Source: Colletes latitarsis
Taxonomy: Eukaryota; Arthropoda; Insecta; Hymenoptera; Colletidae
Direction: 5' to 3'
DNA: 64,000 bases
Assembly (NCBI RefSeq): GCF_051014445.1
Contig: NC_135141.1
Span: forward strand, 9,486,001-9,550,000
Below, one piece after another: positions 1 through 8,982 of this stretch. The translations under genes and the position numbers were made by a program. Below the pieces are notes generated by a model. That model searched no databases. It saw only the letters and a program-made list of their open reading frames with translations, and had not been told where the DNA came from. How positions within the stretch are numbered: position 1 is the stretch's first letter; the number at the start of each line of letters is the position of its first letter.

Positions 1-33
1 CCGCCCGCGACGCCTCGCGACCGGGCTACGACC

Positions 34-3000
34 TCAGGCCACCGCACGAGCGCGAGCTTCAGTGCGCCGCTGAAGCTCGCGCTCCCTCCCCGCGGCCTCC
101 TTCTGCAACATTACGTTCTCGCAGAAGGAGGCCACGGCCCTCCACTTCTCCTCGCTGCCGGGCGTGGTGCGCGCCACGCCCGGCAGCGAGACATCCCGCC
201 CGACGACGCCGACCAGGACAAGGCGCTCCCCCTCCCACGCGGGGCATACCTCCAGGGTATGATCCGCCGTGTCCTGCTCAGCGTCGCAGTGGCAGCAACG
301 CGCCGTCGGCTCCTTCCCTATCCGGCACAGGTATCTTCCGAAGCTGCCATGCCCGGAAAATACCTGTGCCATCCGGTAGGTGAGGCTGCCATGGCCTCTG
401 TCCAGCCACTCCTTCAGGAGTGGCCGAACCGCCCCGACAGTCCGGTGCCCCGCGGTTGGCAGAGCCAGCCGCTCCTGCCACGCGAGCAACACGGACTGCC
501 GGGCCTGGCGCTTCAAATCGCCCCAAGCAGGTTCCTGCCCGCCCGGGACCGCCCCCACCCCCGCGCGACGGTCGACGCGGTGCCGGTACATCACCGCGTG
601 CGACCGCGCGAGCAGGTCCATGGGCGGCATCCCCGCTAGAACCGTCGCCGCCTCATGTGACATGGTCCGATACCCGCGGACGACCCTGAGTGCCATGCGC
701 CTCTGCACCCGACGCAGCATAGTCATGCTGCGCCGGGAGGCAGCCAGGTCGTCCGCCCAGACGGGGGGCCCGTATAGGGCCACCGACTGGACCATTGCCA
801 CATAGAGGCGACGAACTCGGCCCGCCGGGCCCCCCAGGTTGGGCAGGATCCGGCCCAGAGCCGCAACCATCCTTTCCAACCGGGGGACCAGGCAGCGGAA
901 ATGCTCCTCGAAACGCCAGTGGCTATCGAGGATCAGCCCTAGATACCTGATCTGGGGCTTCACCTCGATGTCAGCCCCACCCACCCGGATCAGAGGGGGT
1001 GGCGGATCCTGCCGAGGTGAATGAAACGCAATCACCTCGGTCTTATGGACCGCCACCGTCATCCCCATCCCCCTGATCCGGTCGACGACGCGTTGCGACC
1101 CCTCCTCCGCGCGACGCATGGCCCTCCCCCAGTGCGCCCCGACGGCCAGCACCAGTGTGTCATCCGCATAACACACCGTGCTGACGCCGTCGGGGAGGCC
1201 GGCCCGCAACACCGAGTCGTACGCGATGTTCCACAGGAGTGGCCCGAGGACCGACCCCTGCGGAACACCGCAGTACACCTCCCTCCGCATATCACCATCC
1301 CGGCCCGGATACTCGATCCACCTGCCGCGGAGATAATCCCCGACGACCGCCCTGAGACAAGGGGGGACCCGATGATATTCGAGTCCCCTCCTTATCTCTT
1401 CCCAGGGGAGGGTGTTAAAGGCATTGGCTATATCCAAGGATATTGCCAATGCCACCCCTCCCCGGGAGACGGCCGCCCCCGAGAGGGCCCTCACACGACC
1501 TATCGCGTCGATAGTCGATCGGCCCCCCCGGAAACCGAACTGGCAGTCGGCCAGACCGGGATCACCCCGCGACAGGTGCTCGACGAGGCGGGCAGCAATC
1601 ACCCGCTCGAAGAGCTTGCCCACCTCGTCGAGGAGACAAATGGGCCGGTATGCGGAGGGAGACTCCGCGGGCCGACCCTCCTTCCGGAGGAGGACCATCC
1701 TCGCCACCTTCCAACTGGGGGGGAATCGCCCGTCCCTCAGGCAGCGGTCGAACAACCGCCTGAGGTCGGCCCCAAGGACGCCCTGGGTCAAGACCCAAAC
1801 CCGGCCGGGCACACCATCCGGACCCGGGGCCGTGTTACGAACCCCGAGCCGTCTGATGGCCGCTGCCAGCTCCTCCTGCGTGACCCCCAGCTCGGCCGTC
1901 CACTCCACTGGGACAGCCGCCGCCGCCGGAGGACGCGGTCCCCTCTCCCCAATTGGGAAGAGTGTATTGACCACGTCCTCCAGCAGCCGGGGGTCAAGAC
2001 CCTCGGTGACGGGGGGCGCCCACGGGCGGAGCTTATTCAGCACCACCTTATATGGGCGCCCCCATGGATCGTCATCAAGGGTCTGGAGGAGCTCCTTCCA
2101 TGCCTGGGTCTTGGCCCGTTTGATGGCGACCTGCAGAGCAACCCGCGCCACGCGGTATGCTCCATACAGGTCATCAGCTGCCCTCGCTCGCGCCACGCCG
2201 TCGCCTGTACGTTGACGACGGCGCGCGCGGGTGTACTGGCGTCGGGCGCGGACAGTCGCGACTCGCAACTCCGCGATCGCGTCCGACCACCAGTACACCG
2301 CCCGGCGAGGAGAAGCCCGCCCGACCCGAGGCATCGCCGCGTCGCAAATACCCGCGACCAATGCTCCGAGCCGGGCGACCTCCTCCTCTATGCTCGGCAA
2401 CTCGGCCGCTCCCTGCGGCCAAGTTGCAGCGAGGGCAGCTGCCATCAGGGCGTCCTTGTCCAGGCGCCGAAGCGCCCAGCGGCGTGGTGGGGTGCCACGC
2501 AGGCGGCCGTGTCGGGATGCACTCGCGGCGGCAGAGACCTCCATCCGGATGTACCGGTGATCGGAGAGTGTCTCTGCCCCCGCGACCACGTGCCAACCCG
2601 ACACCATGCGCACGGCGTTGGGGGTCGCGAATCCAACATCCACGATGGACCCCCCATATCGCCGCACGCATGTGTGCTCCGACCCCCGGTTCAATACCCG
2701 GAGGTCGAGCCCCGCCGCCCAATCGCCCAGGATCCCGCCGCGAACGGAGGTCCTGGGGGATCCCCAAGCCACCGACTTGGCATTAAAATCCCCCAGGACC
2801 AGCACCGGCCGGGCCGCGTAGCGCTGCACGCATGCCGCGACCTCGGCCAAGTACAGCTCGAACGCAGCGTGACCGCTACGGGGCGAAATGTAGCACCCCA
2901 CCACAGCGACTCCCCCCCAGTCCACGGCGACGAATCCCCGAACGCGCTCCAACAAGGAGAACGGTGGGGACCCGTCGCCCCCTCCCCATACCGTCGCCAC

Positions 3001-3162
3001 CAAGCCGTCCGCGTCGCCCACCCAATGAGGGTGATCAGGGACGCGGTACGGCTCGGCGGCGACCGCCAGGCCAAGCCCCCACTCCGCGAGGACTTGGGAC
3101 ATCAAGTCCTGTGCCGCGCGGCAGTGGTTGAGGTTGGCCTGGAGGAGGAGGCGGGGCGGCAT
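34..3162 (-). CDS. Non-LTR retrotransposon ORF2 (endonuclease-reverse transcriptase), intact
   Basis: This 1042-aa ORF2 protein nicks target DNA and reverse-transcribes the element RNA from the nick. Residues 1-210 form an APE-type endonuclease with E37, the GDFNA motif around D125 and the SDH triad end at 200-202. The reverse transcriptase follows at about 430-720, with QFGFRGGRST at 541-550, the first catalytic Asp in SLDIANAF (D577), GVPQGSVLGP at 632-641 and YADD at 665-668. A C-terminal knuckle (C956, C959, H968, C973) is typical of R1 and related clades. The ATG overlaps the ORF1 stop as TAATG. No frameshift or stop interrupts it, so this is the only intact ORF2 in the window, although the element lacks its 5' promoter and most of ORF1. 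It differs from B by scattered residues and by keeping a 37-bp palindromic segment at the C-terminus. Confidence 0.93.
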   Translation of the reverse strand: MPPRLLLQANLNHCRAAQDLMSQVLAEWGLGLAVAAEPYRVPDHPHWVGDADGLVATVWGGGDGSPPFSLLERVRGFVAVDWGGVAVVGCYISPRSGHAAFELYLAEVAACVQRYAARPVLVLGDFNAKSVAWGSPRTSVRGGILGDWAAGLDLRVLNRGSEHTCVRRYGGSIVDVGFATPNAVRMVSGWHVVAGAETLSDHRYIRMEVSAAASASRHGRLRGTPPRRWALRRLDKDALMAAALAATWPQGAAELPSIEEEVARLGALVAGICDAAMPRVGRASPRRAVYWWSDAIAELRVATVRARRQYTRARRRQRTGDGVARARAADDLYGAYRVARVALQVAIKRAKTQAWKELLQTLDDDPWGRPYKVVLNKLRPWAPPVTEGLDPRLLEDVVNTLFPIGERGPRPPAAAAVPVEWTAELGVTQEELAAAIRRLGVRNTAPGPDGVPGRVWVLTQGVLGADLRRLFDRCLRDGRFPPSWKVARMVLLRKEGRPAESPSAYRPICLLDEVGKLFERVIAARLVEHLSRGDPGLADCQFGFRGGRSTIDAIGRVRALSGAAVSRGGVALAISLDIANAFNTLPWEEIRRGLEYHRVPPCLRAVVGDYLRGRWIEYPGRDGDMRREVYCGVPQGSVLGPLLWNIAYDSVLRAGLPDGVSTVCYADDTLVLAVGAHWGRAMRRAEEGSQRVVDRIRGMGMTVAVHKTEVIAFHSPRQDPPPPLIRVGGADIEVKPQIRYLGLILDSHWRFEEHFRCLVPRLERMVAALGRILPNLGGPAGRVRRLYVAMVQSVALYGPPVWADDLAASRRSMTMLRRVQRRMALRVVRGYRTMSHEAATVLAGMPPMDLLARSHAVMYRHRVDRRAGVGAVPGGQEPAWGDLKRQARQSVLLAWQERLALPTAGHRTVGAVRPLLKEWLDRGHGSLTYRMAQVFSGHGSFGRYLCRIGKEPTARCCHCDAEQDTADHTLEVCPAWEGERLVLVGVVGRDVSLPGVARTTPGSEEKWRAVASFCENVMLQKEAAGRERELQRRTEARARAVA
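48..84. repeat. Perfect 15-bp inverted repeat at the ORF2 end
   Basis: Positions 48-62 and 70-84 are exact reverse complements separated by a 7-nt loop. The palindrome encodes part of the last 20 residues of element A ORF2 and would form a strong hairpin in the element RNA. Element B lacks this segment because of a deletion of about 37 bp at about 41614, which shifts its frame. Confidence 0.9.
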
Positions 3163-3948
3163 TAATTAATGGCCGCGCCAGCCTCCTCCCGGCCGTCCGT
3201 CCCCGTAGCACCGTCCACCTCCATGGAGGACGATGCCACCGCCCTCGGCACCGGAGCCGGTGCAGCCCGCCTCTTCCTCTCCTTCCGGGAGGGGGGGGGG
3301 AGCACTTCTTGCTCCCCACCCTGTGATCGGCTGGCCTCCCCATGTCCGCACACAGCGGGCAGTGGGGGGCCGCCGAGCACTGGCTCGCACGGTGCTCTTT
3401 GGCACCGCAGCGGTAACACTGACCGCTGCGGTCCACCGGCGAGGTGCACCACTGCCTCACGTGCCCCAATTCGAGGCAGCGGTGACACTGGAGCGGGCGC
3501 GGCGCGAGGATTTCCACTCGCGCCGAAACCCACCCCACCAACACCCTCCCGGATTCCGCCACCTTACGGGCGGCGGAGAGGGGGCACCGGGCCCACACCG
3601 ACCCGAGGCCGGAGGGCGATCTGCGGATCTCTCCGATCCGCAGGTCCTCCACAGAACAGTCCCCCGCCCTCGCAAGGGCACGGGACACATCCTGTGCGCT
3701 GACCGAGTCGTCCAGCCCACAAACGCGCATCTCCGTGCGCTTCGTGGGCCGGGCGACCCGGACACCTCGCTCGCCCAGCTGCTCCCGGAGCCTCTGGGCG
3801 AGACGATCCGCCTTCGCGCCGCCTTCTGCACCGGGGATCTCCAGCAAGAGACCCCCGGTCACGGCCCTCTTCGCCCTCACGGAGGCGTGCCCAGCTCTTC
3901 CAGGGAGATATTCTCCCTGGCGAGCCGCATCGCCTCCGCGAGGGTCCT
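3162..3948 (-). pseudogene. ORF1 (gag-like) fragment of element A
   Basis: This is the C-terminal part of the non-LTR ORF1 nucleic-acid-binding protein, truncated at its 5' end. It keeps the conserved core and three zinc knuckles: two CX2CX4HX4C motifs and a CPLC-type third motif. Compared with B it has lost one base at about 3887, so the first 20 or so residues are in another frame and read in phase with the upstream gypsy polyprotein. A second frame problem is the 10-G tract at 3291-3300 (C tract on the coding strand), shared with element B. Downstream of it the plausible protein continues one base back, in the -1 frame, and ends on the TAA of the TAATG junction at 3164-3160. Confidence 0.85.
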
Positions 3949-6615
3949 CGTTTTACCACTTGCGTAATATACGGGATGTAACACCCCGTCAACACTATCG
4001 CGCTGCAATAAAATGCTCCCGAATCCGAATTTCGATGCGTCCGTATGAAGCTCGGTTTCGACGCCTACTCTGTACAATTTTAACACGGGTTTATTGGCCA
4101 GTGCTTGTTTCAATTGCTCGAACGCTAGCAGGTGCTCGCTTTCGAATCGAAATTTTTCGCCTGACTTTAGGTGGTCGGTGAGTGGTCTGGCGATTAACGA
4201 GTAATGGCTAACGAACTTCCTGAAATATCCTGTTAGTCCTAGGAAGCTTTGAACTTCGCGCGTGGAGGTGGGCCTACGGAATGCGGCTACTGCCCTGGTT
4301 TTAAGCTCAGATGGTCGCACAGTCTGATTTTCAATTAGATGACCCAAGAATTCTACCTTCGTTTGTAACAACTGGCATTTCTTCCAGTTAATCACCAGAC
4401 CTACCTCACTCGCTGTTTCTAATACCCTGTACAACTTCTCAAGACCGGACTCTATATCTACTGACGGAACAATTAGGTCATCCAGATACGTTAGCATTAC
4501 TTTCTCATTAATTAGGGTTCGGAACGCGGTGTTTATAAATTTCTGAAACAGAGCTGGCGAGTTGCAAAGACCGAAGGGCACTCTTAGAAACTCGTATTGT
4601 CCATCCGGTACGATGAACGCCGTGTATTTTCTACTCTCAGGCTTTATCGCGACATGGAAGAATCCATTTTTTAAATCCAGCGTGCTATAAACCCTTGCAC
4701 CTTGCAACGCGTCCAGCTGATCATCTATTAGAGGGAGCGGATAGCGATCTTTGATAACTTTCCGATTGAGCTGCCTGTAATCGACGCATAGTCGTGACGA
4801 CCCGTCCTTCTTCCGCACTAGAACGACCGGACTCGCAAAATCTGACAATGAGGGTTGAATGATCCCGTCGCGCAACCACTCTCGTATATGCGCATTTACC
4901 TCGTCTCGTTCTACCGCGGATAGACGCCTAGCTCGCTGATAAACGGGTTCTTTGTCTTTTAAGATAATTGCCATTTCGACCCCTACCTCACGTATTTTCT
5001 TTGCTTCGTAACCATCCATCATAGACATCACACGGCTCGCGGTCTCGGAATTTTTTATGTGGGATATATCCACTCGTCTTGCTTCTTCGCACACGTTTAT
5101 TTGCAATACTTCGGTCAGGTCGTTTTCCGTCGGCTGAACTCTGCTCAGCTGCTGGATCTCGACACGCCCGTGCTCGATAGTTAGTTGTACGTTATTTAGG
5201 AAATCAGCCCCCAGCAAAAGGCTATGCCGCATGAGCGATTCGGGCACAACGTGTGCCATAATAGTGTACAACGACCCGTCGATCTCGATGGTGGTTGTGA
5301 ACCCTCCTAAAGTTTTATTTGAAACCGAGCCTATACCGTCGAAGCTTACTTGGTTATACTCTATACGCGGCGCGCCTATTCTATCGTACGCGTCCGCTGG
5401 CATCAGCGTTACATCGCTCCCGGTATCGATGAGAGCAGTCATTTCTGAATTATTTATTGTTACGGACTTAATGTACTTCCCTTTCGCAGTTCTTTCGGCA
5501 AAATGGCTGTCCACTGCAGCTGACGTCTTTCGTGGGCATCTGGACGCGATGTGTCCAAACTCTCGGCAATGAAAGCACTTCGCCCCTCTGCCCTTTGCTG
5601 GGCATTTGGCTGCTCGATGACCTCTCCCTCCGCAGTTGTGGCACCTCTCGATGATCTGCTGCTGTTCCACGTACCCGTCCACCCCCGTGGTTTTCCTCGA
5701 AGTTCGACTGGCATCGGCTCTCGGCGGTAGCACCACCTTCTCAAATGCAGCGAAAAGATCGGCCTTCGTCCTGAACCTTTCGATGCGGGCCTGGTTCCGT
5801 AGGGTTAGATCCGGAATTCCCTCAAGGAGATACTCGATAATTTCGTCATCGTCGATGGGTACGCGGTTCCCTAAAATCAACTTCTGGTGATAATAATCGC
5901 TGAAACGCTCACCGTATCTCCAATCTCGTTGCTCAAATACCCTTTTCCTGGCCACTCTGCTCGGGAGATGGTGGAACATCCCTCGCATTTCCTTTAATAA
6001 CTCGACCACGGGCATCGTGACGTATTCTGGTCTAGAGTGGAACCACTCCATTACTTTCTCCCTCAGCCGCGATCCCAGCAAAATCATCGCTTCACAATTC
6101 GTTAGCTGGTGCGCACCTCGTAGTAGCTCGAATTGCCGTTCCCAATGCTCGTAAGGCCCGTTACCATCGAAATGGCTTAGCAATTCGGCGATCACCGTTA
6201 CGCTTATCCGTGTTCGATGTGTCTCTTCGGGCGTCGATGTTTGTAAAATGTCTTGACGCAGCCTGACTTCCTCCATCGCTGGTCGAGCTGAATTTGCCGC
6301 CAAATGCAACTGCTGCATTTGCTGTATCACCTCGATCTCTCGTCTCGCTATTTCCAGCTCCTTCTGCATCATGTCGCGTTCCCTCCGAGCCATCTCCATC
6401 TCGCGTTGCATCCACTCGGTCCTTCTCTCGTCCTCTCCGCGATAGTCCGCAGCCATCGGCACCTGTATGATTTCAGGTGCGGGTGCTGCCAGCCCTTCCG
6501 CCTCGACGTTCATGAGCCTGGCGACAAGCTCTATTTTTGGGCCCGCGGTAGGCTGTCCTAACTCTCGCAATTTATCTTTTAGTTGTTACACCGTAAACCC
6601 ACTGTATTGCTCCAT
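3949..6615 (-). pseudogene. Gypsy gag-pol polyprotein, truncated, with early in-frame stop
   Basis: Residue numbers here count from the TTG codon at 6570. A SAP-like segment (about 1-20) and a heptad-rich stretch (50-90) precede a retrotransposon Gag region (about 130-280). Two CX2CX4HX4C knuckles (C310-C323 and C332-C345), an aspartic protease (IDTGS, D382), reverse transcriptase (D632 in STLDLKNGF; YLDD at 695-698) and the start of RNase H (HTDAS, D844) follow. Gag and Pol share one frame. The only ATG upstream of the SAP-like segment is at 6615. It is in frame but meets a TAA at 6588-6586, its tenth codon. Translation could otherwise begin at the ATG encoding residue 20, losing the SAP-like part. 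The last 23 residues of the open frame come from element A ORF1. Confidence 0.9.
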
Positions 6616-6677
6616 ACTTGGATTAGATCTTGACTTAACAAGATTGTTGCACCGAATTTCACCTCTGATTTCGTTAA

Positions 6678-6695
6678 ATCCCGGACAAGCCCCCA
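6678..6695 (-). promoter_or_regulatory. Primer binding site, tRNA-Pro-like
   Basis: The minus strand reads TGGGGGCTTGTCCGGGAT, three bases downstream of the LTR end. From general knowledge this matches the tRNA-Pro type of retroviral and retrotransposon primer site at 17 of 18 positions. It fixes the direction of reverse transcription and the LTR boundary. Confidence 0.8.
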
Positions 6696-6698
6696 ATT

Positions 6699-7078
6699 TG
6701 TAGGGATATGGTTTCGTGATGTCGATTTAGAGAATTATCCCTCGTAATCTCGATGCACTCACAGGTTTTTTATTTCGCAATTTCTCTATACGTCACGCTC
6801 GCATAATACAATCTGAACCTGTCTTCTATCGTTCGCTTTCTTGTATTTCGGTTCTCGCACACGTTCATTGCCACACCGATTTCGGCGTCTATTGCCCTTT
6901 ACACTTCTCTCGCTCGCGCGTACGCTCTCACTCTCTCTCTCACTCTCGCTCGCGCGTACGCTCTCACTCTCTCTCTCACTCTCGCTCGCGCGTACGCTCT
7001 CACTCTCTCTCTCACTCTCGCTCTCGCGGTCGCTTGCCTTCGGCAGTGTTTATCTTTGCGATTCTTTCATCACCCACA
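6699..7078 (-). repeat. 5' LTR of the gypsy element
   Basis: The LTR is about 380 bp. On the minus strand it begins TGTGGG and ends CTACA, giving the usual TG...CA ends, and it lies immediately before the primer binding site. The satellite resumes at 7079, which fixes the outer edge. It contains a CT-rich tandem repeat (6911-7018). The partner 3' LTR is outside the window, so age by LTR divergence cannot be judged. Confidence 0.82.
6911..7018. repeat. 36-bp tandem repeat, three copies, within the LTR
   Basis: Three consecutive 36-bp units start at 6911, 6947 and 6983. Each combines CGCTCGCGCGTACGCT with a run of CT dinucleotides. On the minus strand this is a GA-rich block near the start of the LTR (U3), where promoter or enhancer elements normally lie. 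GAGAG motifs could bind GAGA-type factors; that role is inference. Confidence 0.85.
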
Positions 7079-8454
7079 ATACTGACCGAATCCAGGATTA
7101 ATTGACTGTTACTGTGTGGTACCACATAACTACGTGATTCAAACCCGAAAAAACCCAGAATCTAACCAACAAGTATGCGAAAGATGCGAGAGTATGAGCT
7201 AGATGACAGCAAATACCAGACTTAACCGAGACCTAACCGGTGTTAACCTCTATTATATTAATCGGATCCAGGTTTAATTGACTGTTTCAGTGTGCTACCA
7301 CATTACTACGTGATTCAAACCCGAAAAAACCCAGAATCTAACCAACAAGTATGCGAAAGATGCGAGAGTATGAGCTAGATGACAGCAAATACCAGACTTA
7401 ACCGAGACCTAACCGGTGTTAACCTCTATTATATTAATCGGATCCAGGTTTAATTGACTGTTTAGGTGTGGTACCACATTACAACGTGATCCAAACCAGA
7501 AAAAGCCCAGGATCAGGCCAACAGATATGCGAATAATGCGAATGTATGAGCCAGATGATGGCAAATACCAGACCTAACCCAGACCAAATCGGTGTTATCC
7601 TCTAAGATATACATCCAATCCAGGTTCCATTGATTATTTCAGTGTGGTACCACATTACAACATGATCCAAACCAGAAAAATCCCTGGATCTGGCCAACAA
7701 GTATGCGAAAAATGCAAAAGTATGAGCCAGATTATGGCAGTTACCAGACCTAACCCAGACCAAACCGGCGTTATCCTCTAAGATATAGATCCAATACAGG
7801 TTTAATTGACTATCTCAGTGTGGTACCACATTACAACATGATCCAAACCAGAAAAATCCCTGGATCTGGCCAACAAGTATGCGAAAAATGCAAAAGTATG
7901 AGCCAGATTATGGCAGTTACCAGACCTAACCCAGACCAAACCGGCGTTATCCTCTAAGATATAGATCCAATACAGGTTTAATTGACTATCTCAGTGTGGT
8001 ACCACATTACAACATGATCCAAACCAGAGAAATCCCTGGATCTGGCCAACAAGTATGCGAAAAATGCGAAAGTATGAGCCAGATGATGAGAAATACCAGA
8101 CCTAACCCAGACCTAACCGGTGTTATCGTCTAAAATGTTTATCGAATTCATCTTTAACTCACTGCCTCAGTACGGTACAACATTCTTACGTGATCCAAAC
8201 CAGAAGCAGCCCAGGATCTGGCCAACAAGTATGCGAAGAATGCGAAAGTATGAGCCAGATGATTGCTAATACCAGACCCCACACAAACTTAACCGGAGTT
8301 ATTCTCTAAAATATTGATCGAATCCAGGTTTAATTGTCTGTTTGAGTGTGGTACCACATTACTATGTGATCCAAACCTGAAAAAGCACAGGATCTGGCCA
8401 GAATGTATGAGAAGAATGCGAAATTATGAGACAGATGATGGCAAATACCAGACC
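7079..8454 (+). repeat. 176-bp satellite array, left segment
   Basis: About eight head-to-tail monomers lie between the gypsy LTR and element C. Each carries the palindrome region TGTGGTACCACA, a TGCGAA doublet, GTATGAGCCAGATG and two CCTAA boxes. Two recent single-monomer duplications are visible: one pair is offset by exactly 176 bp (AAACCC at 7141 and 7317). Another near-identical unit recurs at 7661, 7837 and 8013, again at 176-bp spacing. No gene is present. Confidence 0.95.
8440..8454. repeat. Target-site duplication of element C, left copy
   Basis: GGCAAATACCAGACC immediately precedes the poly(T) that represents element C's tail. The same sequence occurs at 15489-15503 directly after the element's 5' end. 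The duplication is 14 or 15 bp, because one G is shared with the element end. In the satellite the next bases are TAACCC, so the nick lies between C and T of CCTAA. Confidence 0.92.
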
Positions 8455-8477
8455 TTTTTTTTTTTTTTTTTTTTTTT

Positions 8478-8982
8478 AACGTGGTGAAATCCTCATGGAC
8501 ACCACTGCTCCCTGGGGGGGGGGGGGGGAGGCCGGGGTAATGCCGGACTCTTACCGGCTAAAACACCACGGTGACCGCCTGCGCCCTTTATCTGGGGAGA
8601 GTCACTGGAACCAAACTAGCAATGCTACCGTGACTCTCCCCGTTGGCGCAACGCCCTTTCCGGGGGAGATGTCATCCTCCTCCCCCAATGGGGGGCAAAC
8701 TAAACTGATTGCCCCCCCGGCGACGTCGCGCGGTCACTCGCGAAGTCGCCCCTACTCGTGTCGTTGCTGCTAGCAGCGACCAGGCTCCCACCTGTTTACG
8801 GCCACGGCGACGGGGCCGGCTAACTCTGTCACCCCCGCTAGACGAGGCCCCTGCCACGGGCCCCCGGTCCGGTGATGGGCTGGGTGCGAGGGGAATGAGG
8901 GTATAAAGTCCCTCACCTCGCACCACAAACACCATCACCGACCCCTTCGCGCTCCCCCTGCCACGGGGAGCGGTGGAGGGTT
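8478..8982 (-). other. 3' UTR of element C with strong hairpins
   Basis: This stretch of about 505 bp between the ORF2 stop and the poly(A) tail has no convincing protein. It contains a perfect 12-bp stem (8594-8605 with 8630-8641) and a two-part stem (8883-8891 with 8916-8924, enclosing 8896-8901 with 8910-8915). A run of about 14 G lies near 8516-8529. Such structure may be what the reverse transcriptase recognises; that is inference. Confidence 0.75.

Larger units (their letters stand above)
1..3948 (-). mobile_element. Element A: 5'-truncated R1-clade-type non-LTR retrotransposon
   Basis: Read on the minus strand, this is the 3' two-thirds of a non-LTR element: the end of ORF1, all of ORF2 and the start of the 3' UTR, which runs off the window at position 1. 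It is nearly identical to full-length element B (36270-42215). Its 5' boundary at about 3948 is abrupt: upstream sequence is gypsy RNase H, downstream is the middle of ORF1. That is the usual product of incomplete target-primed reverse transcription. Because its 3' end is not visible, the poly(A) tail and target-site duplication cannot be checked. It sits inside the gypsy element in the same orientation, so it is the younger insertion of this nested pair. Confidence 0.92.
3949..7078 (-). mobile_element. Ty3/gypsy LTR retrotransposon, interrupted by element A
   Basis: Minus-strand order is 5' LTR (7078-6699), primer binding site (6695-6678), a short leader, then one long gag-pol frame from 6615. 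The frame is broken off at about 3949 in RNase H by element A. Integrase and the 3' LTR are not in the window and may lie to the left of position 1. The right edge joins satellite at 7078/7079, so this element inserted directly into the tandem array. Its base composition is far less GC-rich than that of the non-LTR elements. The left target-site duplication cannot be seen. Confidence 0.9.

Noticed and set aside
1021..3165. 714-codon open frame antisense to element A ORF2, with its equal at 38530-40674 in B and 591 codons at 12852-14627 opposite ORF1 of C
   Set aside because: These are shadows of GC-rich sense genes, in which few TAA/TAG/TGA arise on the opposite strand. The composition is Arg/Pro/His-rich without domain motifs, and A and B share it only because they are sister copies.
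1..3948. Element A as a classical rDNA-specific R1 insertion
   Set aside because: The 5' junction is in a gypsy RNase H gene and no 28S rRNA sequence is visible. Only the clade-level similarity holds.
8461..8982. Open frames of 65-92 codons in the 3' UTR of element C
   Set aside because: They have no counterpart in A or B, low-complexity composition, and lie over hairpins and G runs.
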